This document shows positions 1-9,627 of a stretch of 64,000 bases of DNA, piece after piece. Numbering within the stretch: the stretch's first letter is position 1; each line of letters begins with the position of its first letter. The position numbers and the translations under genes were made by a program. The stretch covers positions 3,906,001 to 3,970,000 of the forward strand of contig NZ_JACHNF010000001.1 of assembly GCF_014205295.1 (NCBI RefSeq), written 5' to 3'. The DNA is from Kribbella solani (GTDB lineage: Bacteria > Actinomycetota > Actinomycetes > Propionibacteriales > Kribbellaceae). Under the pieces are notes generated by a model. It worked only from the letters and a program-made list of their open reading frames with translations. It made no database searches and was not told where the DNA came from.

Positions 1-491
1 GTGAGGCGGCGGGGGTCGTCGTCGGCGAGGGATTCCCAGGTGGTGTAGTCGTCCTCGTCCTTGATGTCGAGGCGGGTGCCGATGGCGAGGCGGAGGTCGT
101 TCAGGGCGCGCAGCCAGGAGAGCTGTTCGCCGGGTTCGAGGGCGATCTCGTCGGCGCCGGACTCCTCCAGCGCGGACAGCACCCGCTTGGCGTCGGTGAC
201 CTTGCCCTCGCGCAGGCCGCGCTCGGTGAACCGGCGGAACTCGGCCGATGCCATGTCGTCCTGTTTGTACGCGTCCGGAAGCAGCCGCTGGAGCACGACG
301 TCCTCCGGCGGTGCGGTCGGACCGTCCGAGTCGAGTAGGGCCGCGAACGGGTCGGAGGACTCGGTGGTCCGCGGCGGCAGGCCGTCGTACAACAGCTCGA
401 CGAGGTTGCGGAGCAGGTTCGCCAGGATGTCGGCCTCGTGCTCGGCGAAGCTGACGACGACCGTCTTGCGGCGCTTGCGGAACCGCGTCAC
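1..491 (-). CDS. DUF2017 family protein (3' end cut by window edge)
   Basis: I translated this by eye from the minus strand. It opens with a GTG at 491 whose GTGA overlaps the clpS stop codon by 4 bp, so it is translationally coupled to clpS. About 163 residues are visible, beginning [15 protein letters not shown] and rich in acidic residues (for example [16 protein letters not shown] and [17 protein letters not shown]). The C-terminus lies beyond position 1. In actinobacteria, clpS is commonly followed by a DUF2017 gene, and the basic start followed by a charged helical body fits that family. Its biochemical role is unknown. The clpS linkage suggests a part in Clp proteolysis or its control, which is inference. 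Family confidence is good; function is open. Confidence 0.8.
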   Translation of the reverse strand, partial: MTRFRKRRKTVVVSFAEHEADILANLLRNLVELLYDGLPPRTTESSDPFAALLDSDGPTAPPEDVVLQRLLPDAYKQDDMASAEFRRFTERGLREGKVTDAKRVLSALEESGADEIALEPGEQLSWLRALNDLRLAIGTRLDIKDEDDYTTWESLADDDPRRL

Positions 492-775
492 GACTTCTCG
501 CAGGTGGCCCACAGGCCGTAGGTGTGCATCGCTTCCACGTCGCGTTCCATCGCTTCCCGGTTGCCGTTCGACACCGCCGACTTGCCTTCGGCGTGCACCT
601 GCATCATCAGCTTCTCCGCCTTCTGCTTGGAGTAGCCGAAGTAGGTCTGGAAGACGAACGTGACGTAGTCCATCAGGTTGACCGGATCGTTCCAGACGAT
701 GGTCACCCAGGGTGGGCTCAACTCGATCGCCTCGTCAACCTCGGCGCTCTCGAGTTCGCTTGGTGCGGTGGTCAC
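488..775 (-). CDS. clpS: ATP-dependent Clp protease adaptor ClpS
   Basis: This 95-residue protein is the N-end-rule adaptor that delivers substrates with bulky N-terminal residues to ClpAP or ClpCP in the cytoplasm. The fold signature is clear: residues 21-38 ([18 protein letters not shown]) contain the Asn-Asp pair (29-30) of the substrate pocket, and VHAEGK supplies His61. The length matches the family. The N-terminal 20 residues are acidic and variable, as usual. The GTG start at 775 is preceded by a GGAGAG sequence. The gene heads a minus-strand pair with the DUF2017 gene (4 bp overlap) and is divergent from pncB, with 49 bp between the starts. Confidence 0.95.
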   Translation of the reverse strand: MTTAPSELESAEVDEAIELSPPWVTIVWNDPVNLMDYVTFVFQTYFGYSKQKAEKLMMQVHAEGKSAVSNGNREAMERDVEAMHTYGLWATCEKS

Positions 776-824
776 CTGTCCATTCTCTCCATCATCGGTT
801 CCGCGTTCGCAATAGGCTGCCCTT

Positions 825-2159
825 GTGACCCACTCGACGGCGCTGCTGACCGACCATTACGAGCTGACGATGCTGCAGGCCAGTCTCGCCGACGGCACGG
901 CGGAGCGCCGCTCGGTCTTCGAGCTGTTCGCCCGCCGGTTGCCGGACGGCCGCCGGTACGGCGTGCTGGCCGGCGTGAACCGGCTGCTCGACGCGCTCGA
1001 GCAGTTCCGTTTCGACGAGCCGGCGATCGCCTTCCTGGCCGATCACGGCGTCGTCGACCAGGCTACCCGGGACTGGCTGGCGGACTACCGGTTCAGCGGC
1101 GACATCTCCGGGTACGCCGACGGCGAGATCTTCTTCCCCGGCTCCCCGGTGCTGGTGGTGGAGGCGAGCTTCGCCGAGGCAGTACTCCTGGAAACCGTTT
1201 TCCTTTCCATCCTCAACCACGACTCGGCAGTCGCCTCGGCGGCGTCCCGGATGACCTGGTGGGCCGGCGGCCGGCCGTGTATCGAGATGGGTTCGCGGCG
1301 TACCCACGAGGAGGCGGCGGTCGCGTCCGCGCTGGCGGCGTACATCGCCGGCTTCACCGCGACGTCCAACCTGGAGGCGGCCCGCCGGTACGGGATCCCC
1401 AGCACCGGCACCGCCGCGCACTCGTTCACCTTGCTGCACGACCAGGAGCGCGACGCGTTCCGCTCCCAGGTCGATGCGCTGGGCAAAGGTACGACGCTGC
1501 TGGTCGACACGTTCGACGTGGCCGAAGCGGTCCGGACCGCGATCGAGCTGACCGGCCCGGAGCTCGGCGCGGTCCGCCTGGACTCCGGCGACCTGCCGTC
1601 GCTGGCCGGCCAGGTCCGCGAACAGCTCGACTCGCTCGGCGCGACCAAGACCCGGATCATCGTCACCAGCGACCTGGACGAGTACCAGATCGCCGCGCTC
1701 GCCCCGGCCCCGGTCGACGGGTACGGCGTGGGTACGTCGCTGGTCACCGGCTCCGGCTACCCGACCTGCGGTTTCGTGTACAAACTGGTCGCCCGCGAAG
1801 ACGCGAGCGGTGAGCTCGTCCCGGTGGCGAAGAAGAGCCCGGACAAGATCTCGATCGGCGGCCGGAAATGGGCGCTGCGGCGGCGTACGCCGGCCGGCGT
1901 CGCCGAGGTCGAGCTGATCGGCGTCGGCGAACCACCGGTCGACGACGGCGACGATCGCGTACTGCTCAAGCCGCTGGTGGAGTCCGGCAAGATCGTCGGC
2001 CGCACCACGCCGGCCGAATCGCAGGCCCACCACGAGAAGGTACGCGACGAGCTGCCCCGATCGGCCAGCCAGCTCAGCCGCGGTGAGCCGGTGATCCCGA
2101 CCGAGTACATCGGCGACTACGACGCCCGAAACCCGTTCCGGGCGCGGAGCCACACATGA
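825..2159 (+). CDS. pncB: nicotinate phosphoribosyltransferase
   Basis: This 444-residue cytoplasmic enzyme converts nicotinate and PRPP to nicotinate mononucleotide, the entry step of the Preiss-Handler NAD salvage route. The N-terminus ([12 protein letters not shown]) is typical, and STGTAAHSF carries a His at about residue 199 that matches the phosphorylated catalytic His of the family. RLDSGDL and the later GVGTSLVTG stretch fit the type II phosphoribosyltransferase barrel. The start is GTG at 825 with no strong Shine-Dalgarno sequence. The stop overlaps the MarR start (ATGA at 2156-2159), so the two are co-translated. The next enzyme upstream in the pathway, PncA, is encoded about 18 kb away in this window. 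Confidence 0.95.
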   Translation: MTHSTALLTDHYELTMLQASLADGTAERRSVFELFARRLPDGRRYGVLAGVNRLLDALEQFRFDEPAIAFLADHGVVDQATRDWLADYRFSGDISGYADGEIFFPGSPVLVVEASFAEAVLLETVFLSILNHDSAVASAASRMTWWAGGRPCIEMGSRRTHEEAAVASALAAYIAGFTATSNLEAARRYGIPSTGTAAHSFTLLHDQERDAFRSQVDALGKGTTLLVDTFDVAEAVRTAIELTGPELGAVRLDSGDLPSLAGQVREQLDSLGATKTRIIVTSDLDEYQIAALAPAPVDGYGVGTSLVTGSGYPTCGFVYKLVAREDASGELVPVAKKSPDKISIGGRKWALRRRTPAGVAEVELIGVGEPPVDDGDDRVLLKPLVESGKIVGRTTPAESQAHHEKVRDELPRSASQLSRGEPVIPTEYIGDYDARNPFRARSHT

Positions 2160-2629
2160 GTGCAACCGAGAAGCAAACGTGGTCCCCCGACGCGCCGGCG
2201 GACGAGGCGGACGTACTGATCGCGCTGCGCTTCGCCGACCGCGCCGCCCGCAAGGCAGTAGCCGAGGAGCTGAGCGGGACTGTCCTGCACACGGGCCAGG
2301 AGCTGGTGCTCGCCAAGCTGCTGCTGCACGGATCGCTGACGGTGGCGCGGCTGGCCAAGGTCCTTGACGTCGAGGTGCCGACCGCGACCAAGACCACCCA
2401 GCGGATGGAAGCGGCCGGGCTGGTCCGGCGGGTGCGGAGCGCGACGGACGGCCGGCAGGTCGGCATCGAGCTGACCGACCACGGCGTCGAGCTCGCCCAC
2501 ACCGTTCAGGAGGTGTACGACCGGGCCGGCCGCCGCGCCCTGGCCGGCCTCGGCCCCGAGGACCGCCGTGTCCTCCGCAACCTGCTCTGGTCCATCACTG
2601 GCAACATAGAAGACCTCAACCAGCTCTAG
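2156..2629 (+). CDS. MarR-family transcriptional regulator
   Basis: This 157-residue winged-helix protein is translationally coupled to pncB through an ATGA overlap. The central region (HGSLTVARLAKVLDVEVPTA followed by TKTTQRMEAAGLVRRVRSATDGRQVGIELT) gives the helix-turn-helix, recognition helix and the Asp-Gly-Arg wing of MarR proteins. Flanking helices (residues 15-55 and 120-157) would form the dimer interface. Coupling to pncB suggests that it senses a nicotinate-related ligand or a linked stress signal, but no ligand residues are recognisable. It is followed 18 bp later by the convergent alditol oxidase gene. Confidence 0.85.
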   Translation: MSATEKQTWSPDAPADEADVLIALRFADRAARKAVAEELSGTVLHTGQELVLAKLLLHGSLTVARLAKVLDVEVPTATKTTQRMEAAGLVRRVRSATDGRQVGIELTDHGVELAHTVQEVYDRAGRRALAGLGPEDRRVLRNLLWSITGNIEDLNQL

Positions 2630-2647
2630 AAACTAGGTGTGCCGGCC

Positions 2648-3871
2648 TTAACCCCGAGGCAGGTAAGTGTCCAGGTACCCGTTGCGGAACTTGCCGTTCG
2701 GGTCGTGCGTATTTGCCAGCGCGATGAAGTCCTGCACCTTCGGATACTGCTCGGTCAGCCCGGTGAAGACCTTGCCCCAGTGCGGCCGCGCGCCCAGCGG
2801 CGCCAGCGCCGCTTCGAGCGCGTCGACCACCGGGCGTACCAAGCTCTCGTCCTGAATCCAGGTGAAGTGCAAAGCGACCGTGTCCCGGCCCTGGCTCGGG
2901 CTCAGCCAGAGGTCGTCGGCGGCGATCGTCCGCACCTCCGACACTTGCAGTACCGGCGCGAACCGGTTGCCCAGGGCACGCAGTACGCCGATCGCCTCGC
3001 CCGCCCGGTCACGCGGTACGAAGTACTCCGACTGCAATTCGTCGCCGTTGCTCGGCGTGAACTCGAGCCGGAAATGCGGCAGCCGCTCGTTCCACGGCCC
3101 CGGCACCCCGCCTTGCTGGGTGGCGTACCCGGCCGGCATCACCTTGATCGGATGCCGCGGCCCGTCCGCCAACCGAGCGCCGAGCCATTCCGGCGCGGGT
3201 GCCTCCAGCTCGCGCCGTTTGCGCCAGACCATCACGTCCGGGTCGACCCAGTCGGTGAAGGCGCTGACGCTGTAGGCGCTGCTCATCACCGCGTCGAAGT
3301 CCGATTCGAGCCGGTCGACCGGTAGCCCGTCGTACACCACCTGACTGATCTGGTACGCCGGCTGCACGTCGAGGGTCAGGCTCACCACGACGCCGAGCGC
3401 CCCGAGCGAGACCACCGACCCGGCGAAGTCCGGATCGGCCCGAGTCAGGGTCACCAGCTCGCCGTCCGCGGCCACGAACGTGATGGAACCGACCGCGTCG
3501 GCCAGCGGACCGTTGCCGTCACCGGAGCCGTGCGTACCGGTCGCACAGGCGCCGGAGACCGAAATGTGCGGCAGCGACCCGAGGTTGTGCAGCGCGAGCC
3601 CTTGGGCCTGCAGCGCGGCGGTGATCTCGCCATACCTGAGTCCGGCCGACACCGTCACGCCGTCCGCGCCGACGTCGACCACCTTCGGCAGGTCCAGCAC
3701 GCTGACCAGCTCGCCGGTACTGTCCGCGATCCGGTTGAACGAGTGACCGGTGCCGAGCACGCGGACCTTCGCCGCCGCGGCGACCAGCTCCTGCAGTTCC
3801 TCGACCGTCCGCGGCCGCCGGAGCTCGCTTGCGAAGTGCACGTTCCCAGCCCAGTTCGTCACAGCACCCAC
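2648..3871 (-). CDS. FAD-dependent alditol oxidase (AldO-like)
   Basis: This 407-residue flavoprotein belongs to the VAO/D-arabinono-lactone oxidase family. The FAD-binding domain occupies about residues 1-180, with RVLGTGHSFN carrying His43, the expected site of covalent FAD attachment, and SLPHISVSGACATGTHGSG forming the pyrophosphate-binding region. The C-terminal ALO domain contains LPHFRLEFTPSNGDELQSEY and ARPHWGKVF. From memory the sequence is close throughout to Streptomyces coelicolor AldO, which oxidises xylitol and sorbitol at C1 and produces H2O2. L-gulono-lactone oxidase activity is less likely given the short C-terminal domain. No signal peptide is visible, so it should be cytoplasmic. 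It is monocistronic and convergent with the MarR gene. Confidence 0.85.
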   Translation of the reverse strand: MGAVTNWAGNVHFASELRRPRTVEELQELVAAAAKVRVLGTGHSFNRIADSTGELVSVLDLPKVVDVGADGVTVSAGLRYGEITAALQAQGLALHNLGSLPHISVSGACATGTHGSGDGNGPLADAVGSITFVAADGELVTLTRADPDFAGSVVSLGALGVVVSLTLDVQPAYQISQVVYDGLPVDRLESDFDAVMSSAYSVSAFTDWVDPDVMVWRKRRELEAPAPEWLGARLADGPRHPIKVMPAGYATQQGGVPGPWNERLPHFRLEFTPSNGDELQSEYFVPRDRAGEAIGVLRALGNRFAPVLQVSEVRTIAADDLWLSPSQGRDTVALHFTWIQDESLVRPVVDALEAALAPLGARPHWGKVFTGLTEQYPKVQDFIALANTHDPNGKFRNGYLDTYLPRG

Positions 3872-4054
3872 GGCCCGACCTCACTCTCCTCGATGAACCC
3901 GACCCGGACGATCCAGCAGACGATCACCGCGCCACCCGGCCGCCCGAGCGTCGCACACCACCGCCGCTTCCGCCGCTCCGCGTCCAAACCCCGGGCGGCC
4001 CTCCGGGCGTGGGAGACCCGGCCGCGGCCACGGAGCGTGATTTGATGACGCCCG

Positions 4055-5053
4055 ATGTTCATCTGTTTCGGGATCGCCGCGTTCTGGTTCGTGGTCTTCG
4101 GCGTCAGCTTCCTGCGCGACCGGCGGCTGTTCAAGAACGGGATCTTCCTGGTCCTGACGCTGATGTTCGCCGGCCTGGGCGTGATCCTCGCGGTCGAGAC
4201 GATCAGTCAGCAGGCCGCGCGGGTGCTGGTGCTGCTGATCCTGGCCGCGATCCCGGTCGCGATCTTCGTCCTCGCGGTGTTCCTGGTGATCAACGGCGTC
4301 ACGATGCTGCGCCGCGAACGCCGCCGGCTGTCGAACCTGCTGTCCTTGCTGGTCGGCCTCGGCATCATCGGCTTCGTCATCTTCAGCGTGCTGGTGCAGA
4401 AGATCGGATGGGAACCGCTCGCGATGGTCCGCTGGGCGCTGCTCGGCGTACTGACGTACATCTCCTTCCTGTTCCTCTGCTTTCTGCTGTACGCGTTCGT
4501 GTACAGCCGGGTGCGCTCTTCGCGGAAGGTGGACTTCGTCGTCGTACTCGGCTCGGGACTGATCGGTTCCCGCGTACCGCCGTTGCTGGCCAGCCGGCTC
4601 GATCGCGCCAAGCAGGTGTACGAGCGCGCGCTCCGCAAGGGACGTTCGCCCCGGCTGATCACCTCCGGCGGGCAGGGCCCGGGCGAGGACCTGCCGGAAT
4701 CGCACGCGATGGCGGCGTACCTGGTCGCGCAGGGCGTGGCCGCCGATCAGATCATCCGCGAGGACAAGTCGACGACCACCTGGGAGAACCTGATCTTCAG
4801 CCGCGATCTGATGGCCGGGGAGCGGCCGCAGTACCGGTGCCTGATCGTGACGAACAACTTCCACGCCTTCCGGGCCGCGATGACCGCCCGGAAGGCGAAG
4901 GTCAACGGGCAGGTGATCGGCTCCCCGACCGCGGCGTACTACTGGCCGACGGCAACGATCCGCGAGTTCGTCGCGATCCTGGTCAGCCATCCGTACCTGA
5001 ACGGCGGGATCTGCCTGCTGATCGTAGCGGGCGCGATCCTGTCGTACCTCTAG
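4055..5053 (+). CDS. YdcF-like (DUF218) membrane protein
   Basis: This 332-residue protein has several hydrophobic segments in its first 150 residues (about four to five membrane spans), followed by a DUF218/YdcF domain. The domain starts with DFVVVLGSGL and continues with RLITSGGQGPGEDLPESHAM and EDKSTTTWENLIFSRDL, the usual Gly-rich and Ser-Thr-Thr-Thr motifs. One more hydrophobic helix ends the protein. SanA/YdcF-type proteins are linked to envelope functions and vancomycin resistance in other bacteria; the activity is unproven. The 183-bp gap upstream (3872-4054) has no gene and serves as a divergent promoter region with the alditol oxidase. Confidence 0.8.
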   Translation: MFICFGIAAFWFVVFGVSFLRDRRLFKNGIFLVLTLMFAGLGVILAVETISQQAARVLVLLILAAIPVAIFVLAVFLVINGVTMLRRERRRLSNLLSLLVGLGIIGFVIFSVLVQKIGWEPLAMVRWALLGVLTYISFLFLCFLLYAFVYSRVRSSRKVDFVVVLGSGLIGSRVPPLLASRLDRAKQVYERALRKGRSPRLITSGGQGPGEDLPESHAMAAYLVAQGVAADQIIREDKSTTTWENLIFSRDLMAGERPQYRCLIVTNNFHAFRAAMTARKAKVNGQVIGSPTAAYYWPTATIREFVAILVSHPYLNGGICLLIVAGAILSYL

Positions 5054-5067
5054 CGCGGCGTCAGGAT

Positions 5068-5847
5068 CTAGCGCAGCATCAGGCACGCGGCGATGATCCC
5101 GGCGAGGACGATCAGGGCGCGGAGGAGCGGGGCGGGGAGGCGGCGGCCGAGGTGGGCGCCGGCGTAGCCGCCGACGAGGGAGCCGGCGGCGAGCAGGCCG
5201 GCGGCGGTCAGGTTCAGGTCGGCGATGAAGACGAAGATGATGCCGGCGACCAGGTTCGCGGCGAACAGGGCGATCGTTTTGAGGCCGTTGACCACGCGGA
5301 GGTCGAGGTCGAGACCTACGGCCAGCACGGCCATCATCATCACGCCGGCGCCGGCGCCGAAGTAGCCGCCGTACACGCCGGTCAGGGTGGTGAAGACAGT
5401 GGTTGCCGGGGACAACGATCGGTGGAGGCGGCGCGGGTGCTCCGAGCTCGGGTGGTTCGAGCGGGCGCGGAGGCGGCGGGAGATCAGCGGCTGGACGCCG
5501 ACGATCAGGCAGGTGAAGAGGATCAGCCAAGGTGCGGCGGTGGCGAAGACCTGGGATGGTAGGGCGAGTAGCAGTACCGCGCCGCCGATCGCACCCAGGG
5601 CGCAGAGCAGGACGACTGTGATCGTTTGCGCGCGGGGGATCTCGCGTAGTTCGCGGCGGTAGCCGAACGTACCGCTGAGTGCGCCGGGGAGTAGACCGAG
5701 GGTGTTCGAGGCGTTCGCGACCACCGGCGGGATGCCGAGCGCGATCAGGACCGGGAAACTCAGCAGTGAGGCGACGCCGACGGTCGAGGTGAGTATCCCG
5801 GCACCCAGCCCGGCACCGACCACCGCCAACTGCTCGGCCCCGGTCAC
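5068..5847 (-). CDS. TauE/SafE family sulfite or organic-anion exporter
   Basis: This 259-residue integral membrane protein has eight hydrophobic segments, in two halves around a polar loop at about residues 120-145. The first half shows the family pattern with small residues and prolines (GILTSTVGVASLLSFPVLI, PPVVANASNTLGLLPGALSG). The second half repeats it (GVYGGYFGAGAGVMMMAVL). TauE/SafE proteins move sulfite, sulfonates or related anions; the substrate here cannot be read. The GTG start at 5847 has an AGGTGA ribosome site at good spacing. It is convergent with the YdcF-like gene, with 14 bp between the stops. Confidence 0.85.
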   Translation of the reverse strand: MTGAEQLAVVGAGLGAGILTSTVGVASLLSFPVLIALGIPPVVANASNTLGLLPGALSGTFGYRRELREIPRAQTITVVLLCALGAIGGAVLLLALPSQVFATAAPWLILFTCLIVGVQPLISRRLRARSNHPSSEHPRRLHRSLSPATTVFTTLTGVYGGYFGAGAGVMMMAVLAVGLDLDLRVVNGLKTIALFAANLVAGIIFVFIADLNLTAAGLLAAGSLVGGYAGAHLGRRLPAPLLRALIVLAGIIAACLMLR

Positions 5848-5915
5848 CCGTATCTCACCTGTCCGCTCACCGCCCCCGATTATCGATCACACCACCACAC
5901 ACCCGACTGTGGGGG

Positions 5916-6581
5916 TCACCGGCCGCGGGGTTGGACGAGGTTTGATTCGTAGGCTGCGATCACCAGCTGGGCTCGGTCGCGGGCCTGGAGCTTCGCGAGC
6001 AGGTGGCCGACGTGGGACTTGACGGTGCCGTTGCCGACGTGCAGATGAGCGCAGATCTCCTGGTTCGACAGGCCGCGGGCGATCAGCGTCAGGACCTCCC
6101 GCTCGCGGTCGGTCACGCCGTCCAGCCCGGACAACGGTGCCTGCCCCGGCTCGGCCATCCGGGCGAACTCGGCGATCAACCGCCGCGTCACCGAGGGAGC
6201 AAGCAGCGCCTCACCCGACGCGACCACCCGGATCGCCTGCAACAGCTCGGCCGGCGGAACATCCTTCAGCAAGAACCCGCTGGCGCCCGCGCGCAGCGCC
6301 GCGTACACCGCGTCGTCCAGATCGAACATGGTCAGGATCAGCACCCGCGCCGCGTTGCCTTCCGCGCACAGCTGCCGGGTCGCCTCGATCCCGTCCAGGC
6401 GGGGCATCCGGACATCCATCAGTACGACATCGGGCCGCTCCCGCCGCGCCAGCTCGACCGCCTCGGCGCCGTCGGCCGCCTCACCGACAGTCGTCAGGCC
6501 GGGCGTGGTGTCGATCAGTACGCGGAAACTGCCCCGCAGCAGCGCCTGGTCGTCGGCGACCAGGACCTTGATGTCGTTCAT
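5916..6581 (-). CDS. NarL/LuxR-family response regulator
   Basis: This 221-residue regulator has a receiver domain (residues 1-120) with acidic residues at 10-11, phospho-acceptor Asp56 in DVVLMDVRMP, and the conserved Lys in GFLLKDVPP. A C-terminal LuxR-type helix-turn-helix follows (TDREREVLTLIARGLSNQEI). The ATG at 6581 overlaps the stop of the upstream sensor kinase by 4 bp (ATGA), so the pair is coupled. An open frame continues far upstream of this ATG, but that part is antisense to nothing recognisable and duplicates the kinase region, so it is not part of the protein. Target genes are unknown. Confidence 0.93.
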   Translation of the reverse strand: MNDIKVLVADDQALLRGSFRVLIDTTPGLTTVGEAADGAEAVELARRERPDVVLMDVRMPRLDGIEATRQLCAEGNAARVLILTMFDLDDAVYAALRAGASGFLLKDVPPAELLQAIRVVASGEALLAPSVTRRLIAEFARMAEPGQAPLSGLDGVTDREREVLTLIARGLSNQEICAHLHVGNGTVKSHVGHLLAKLQARDRAQLVIAAYESNLVQPRGR

Positions 6582-7759
6582 GCGCTCCCCCGGTGGTACG
6601 GCAGCCGGACCACTACCTCGAAACCGCCGGCGGTGCCTGGTCCGGCGCGGTACGTTCCGTCGTACACGCTGACTCGTTCCCGGATTCCGATCAGGCCGTG
6701 ACCATCGCCGACGGCATCGGCAGCGCCAGTACCGTCGTCGGTGACGGCGAGGTCCACCGCGTTCGCGTCGCCACGTACGACGACGCTGCATTGCCGAGCC
6801 TGGGCGTGTTTCGTCACGTTGGTGAGGCACTCCTGCACGATTCGGTGGACGGTCAGCTCGACCGCTTCGGGAAGCGGCTCGGATACTTCGATGGTGAGCT
6901 CGACGCGTACGCCGGTCGACTCGACCCGCGCGGCGAGGTCCGGGAGCGCGGCCAGTCCGGCCGGTGCGGCGAGGTCGGCGGGCTCGTCGGACGTACGCAG
7001 CAGGCCGAGCATGTGCCGGAGCTCGACCAGTGCGTCCCGGCTGGTCGACTCGATGACCGACAGCGCGTCGGACACCTCCTCCGGGCGTACGGCGAGGACG
7101 TGGTTCGCGACGCCTGCTTTGACCGCGATCAACCCCATGCTGTGGGCAACGATGTCGTGCAGCTCGCGGGCGATCCGGAGCCGTTCCCCGGCCACTGCTC
7201 GCTCGGCCAGCGCCTGGGCGGCGCGAGTCGCCGCGGCTCGGCGGTCGCGGACAACCTGGCCGAGTACCCAGGCGCCGTACATTGCCGCGATCCCGGTGAG
7301 GACGAGGGTGACGCTGAACTGACCGGCCGGGGCGCCGGCCATGAAGGCGAGGAGAAGGATCAGGAATCCGCCTCCGCCGGCCAGACCGATCAGGCGGCGG
7401 CTGGACACCGGGTGGGGCGCGGGGCGGGTCAGGGCGACGTAATAGAGGACGTAGGACGCGGCGAGTAGCGGGTCGCGCAGGGCTTCGACGCTGACGGCGA
7501 TCACGGAGACGACGGCCACGACGGCGAGGGCCGGCATCGGCCAGATCCGGCGTAGCGCCATCGGCAGTGCGAAACCGACGGCGACCAGCGCACTCCATCC
7601 CCGTCCGGCCGATTCGGCGGCGATCCCCACGACCACCGCGTACCCAACCGCAACGACCACGTCGGCAACAACCAACTGCCGCCGACTCAACCCGTGCCCA
7701 CCGCCGACAGCGGTGACCGGCTGCCGGCGGCTCAGCTCGTGGCCCCTGCTGTCCGTCAC
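6578..7759 (-). CDS. NarL/DesK-type sensor histidine kinase
   Basis: This 393-residue membrane kinase has an N-terminal block of about five to six hydrophobic segments (residues 28-170), a HisKA_3 dimerisation helix with the phospho-acceptor His201 in RIARELHDIVAHSMG, and a C-terminal HATPase domain with an N box (VQECLTNVTKHAQA) and a G box (DDGTG and GHGLIGIRERV). It has no extracellular sensor domain, so it probably senses membrane or intramembrane signals. It forms an operon with the downstream response regulator (4 bp overlap). The GTG start at 7759 was chosen because it keeps the first hydrophobic segment intact. Confidence 0.93.
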   Translation of the reverse strand: MTDSRGHELSRRQPVTAVGGGHGLSRRQLVVADVVVAVGYAVVVGIAAESAGRGWSALVAVGFALPMALRRIWPMPALAVVAVVSVIAVSVEALRDPLLAASYVLYYVALTRPAPHPVSSRRLIGLAGGGGFLILLLAFMAGAPAGQFSVTLVLTGIAAMYGAWVLGQVVRDRRAAATRAAQALAERAVAGERLRIARELHDIVAHSMGLIAVKAGVANHVLAVRPEEVSDALSVIESTSRDALVELRHMLGLLRTSDEPADLAAPAGLAALPDLAARVESTGVRVELTIEVSEPLPEAVELTVHRIVQECLTNVTKHAQARQCSVVVRGDANAVDLAVTDDGTGAADAVGDGHGLIGIRERVSVYDGTYRAGPGTAGGFEVVVRLPYHRGSA

Positions 7760-7825
7760 GGTGTGAACCTATCCGAGCGGGCCAGCCGCCGCCTCGGCCC
7801 GTGGTCCGTCGGCCCGGGGTCCGAC

Positions 7826-9382
7826 TCAGCGCACCTTCACGCTGACCGTCGGGCTCTTCCGGGTGTTGCGGCCGTCGCTGACCAGCACGTGGTACGACAG
7901 CGTCTGCCCGCTGGTCAGGCCGGAGTCGGTCATGGACGTGACGGCCGCCTTCGTCCAGGAGTTCGACGAACGGGTGTACGCACCGACGCGGGTGTTGCCG
8001 CGGTACACCAGGTACGTGAGCGAGATGTTGTCCCGGTCGAGCACCGTCGGGAAGGCGATGGTCACCTTGTTCGGGCGCGCGCTCGCAACCTTCGGCGCCG
8101 CCGGACGGGCCGGCGCGGCACCACCGGGCACGTTGGTGAACCGCGTCAGCCCTTCCTGCGGTACGCCGTTGACCTGGGTGAAGTCGCCGCCCGCCCAGAG
8201 GTCGTTGCCGCCCGACGCGAACGCCAACGGGCCGACCAGCGTCTCGCCACCCGCGTTGGTGTTCGGGAACCACGGCCCGAGCTTGCCGGTGAGCGTGCTG
8301 TACACGAGCAGGTGATGCATCCCGGTCTTGTCCGGGAACTCGCCGTCCGCGCTGCAGTCGTGCGCGTGCGAACCCTTGTACAACCAGTTGCCGATCGCCT
8401 TGATCGCCTCGGTGGCACCCAGACAGTGGCTCTGCCAGATCAGCTTGCCGCTCTTCGCATTGGCGGCGAGTACGCCGTCGTAGCAGCCGACGCCCGCGCC
8501 CGCGTTTGCCGCGAACACCTTGTCCCCTTGGACTTCCAGATCCTTGACGCGACTGTCGCAGCCCGGCGTCAGCTCCGGGATCGCCGCGGCCGCGGGCATC
8601 GCGTACGCCGCGCCGGTGCTCGGGTTGACCATGGCGAGGGCGTGGTCGTCGCGGCCGCCGATCTGCGTGAACCCACCGCCGACGAACACCCGCGAACCAT
8701 CGGTGGACGTCTCCAGCGCGTGGACGTCGTCGTCGGCATCGGGATTCCAGGGCAGCAACGCGCCCGTACTCGAACTGACCGCGGCGACCCGGTTGCGGGC
8801 CACCTTGTCCACCAAGCGGAACGAACCGCCGAGGTACACGGTGCTGCCGGTCACCTTCAGTGCCGCGACCCGGTAGTTGACCGCCGGATCCCAGCCGGCC
8901 ACAAGCTTGCCGGAGGCAACATCGAACATCGCGACCCGGGACCGCGGCACCCCGTCCACGACGGTGAAGTCGCCGCCGATCACCACCCGCTTGCCGTCCG
9001 GCGAGGTGGCGACGCTCCAGACCGGCCCGTTCACCCGCGGCGCGAACTTGGTCGGTACGCCGGTGGTCCGGTTGAAGACCGCGAAGTACTTCCGCGGCGC
9101 GTCACCGACACCACTCGCGTTGCCCGGCGGGCGGACCCGGGTGAACAGCCCGCCCGCGAAGACCAGGTCTCCGCTGACGGCCAGCGTGTTCACGCTCGCG
9201 TTGGTCTGCCAGGCCTTCGACTGCACCGACGACACCGCCGACCCGAACCCGCGCGGCGCGCTGGTCCCAGCCTGCGCGGCCTGATCAGCCTCGGTAGCGG
9301 CCTGTACCTTCGGCCCGGCCGGCACCAGCGCCGCGACCAGCACGACCGCGCCGGTACCGGCAGCGAGAACAGCCTTCTTCAT
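7826..9382 (-). CDS. secreted beta-propeller protein with C-terminal Fn3-like domain
   Basis: This 518-residue exported protein begins MKKAVLAAGTGAVVLVAALV, a clear signal peptide ending near ALVPAGPKVQA. The body (about residues 50-410) holds repeated blades with the pattern GGxFTxVxGxxRxxxAxxDxxtG, for example VVIGGDFTVVDGVPRSRVAM and VFVGGGFTQIGGRDDHALAM. This is a seven-bladed-type propeller like those annotated as delta-60 or PQQ-like repeats. The last 90 residues (PAAPKVASARPNKVTIAFP onward) look like a fibronectin type III-like domain. No catalytic residues are recognisable; it may bind carbohydrate or cell-wall polymer. The ATG at 9382 has a GGGGGA ribosome site. It is divergent from the LamG/Rhs operon. 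Confidence 0.8.
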   Translation of the reverse strand: MKKAVLAAGTGAVVLVAALVPAGPKVQAATEADQAAQAGTSAPRGFGSAVSSVQSKAWQTNASVNTLAVSGDLVFAGGLFTRVRPPGNASGVGDAPRKYFAVFNRTTGVPTKFAPRVNGPVWSVATSPDGKRVVIGGDFTVVDGVPRSRVAMFDVASGKLVAGWDPAVNYRVAALKVTGSTVYLGGSFRLVDKVARNRVAAVSSSTGALLPWNPDADDDVHALETSTDGSRVFVGGGFTQIGGRDDHALAMVNPSTGAAYAMPAAAAIPELTPGCDSRVKDLEVQGDKVFAANAGAGVGCYDGVLAANAKSGKLIWQSHCLGATEAIKAIGNWLYKGSHAHDCSADGEFPDKTGMHHLLVYSTLTGKLGPWFPNTNAGGETLVGPLAFASGGNDLWAGGDFTQVNGVPQEGLTRFTNVPGGAAPARPAAPKVASARPNKVTIAFPTVLDRDNISLTYLVYRGNTRVGAYTRSSNSWTKAAVTSMTDSGLTSGQTLSYHVLVSDGRNTRKSPTVSVKVR

Positions 9383-9627
9383 GAGCGAATCCCCCAGGGC
9401 CTCGCGCTGGCGGAAGCTACCGGCCCACATCTCGGTGACAATCTGCCGTCAAACAGTAACTGCCGGCACAGGTCCGGTGGTCACCGGCCCAGCCGCCGAC
9501 GCCGCGCAAGCCGCGCGCAAGGCCGGCGCAAGTCCCCCTCCCTACCGTGGTCGCGCCGCGGTGCCCGCCACGGCACAGTCCTCCGGTGCGTGCCCGTCGC
9601 GCGCCCCGCGCCACCTGTGAGGTCCCG

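Noticed and set aside
792..2165. 457-residue minus-strand frame opposite pncB
   Set aside because: pncB on the + strand has clear family motifs over the same bases, so this is a mirror frame.
6582..8273. upstream extension of the LuxR response-regulator frame
   Set aside because: The extra 560 residues are antisense-like Arg/Pro-rich sequence overlapping the sensor kinase and beta-propeller genes; the real regulator starts at 6581.
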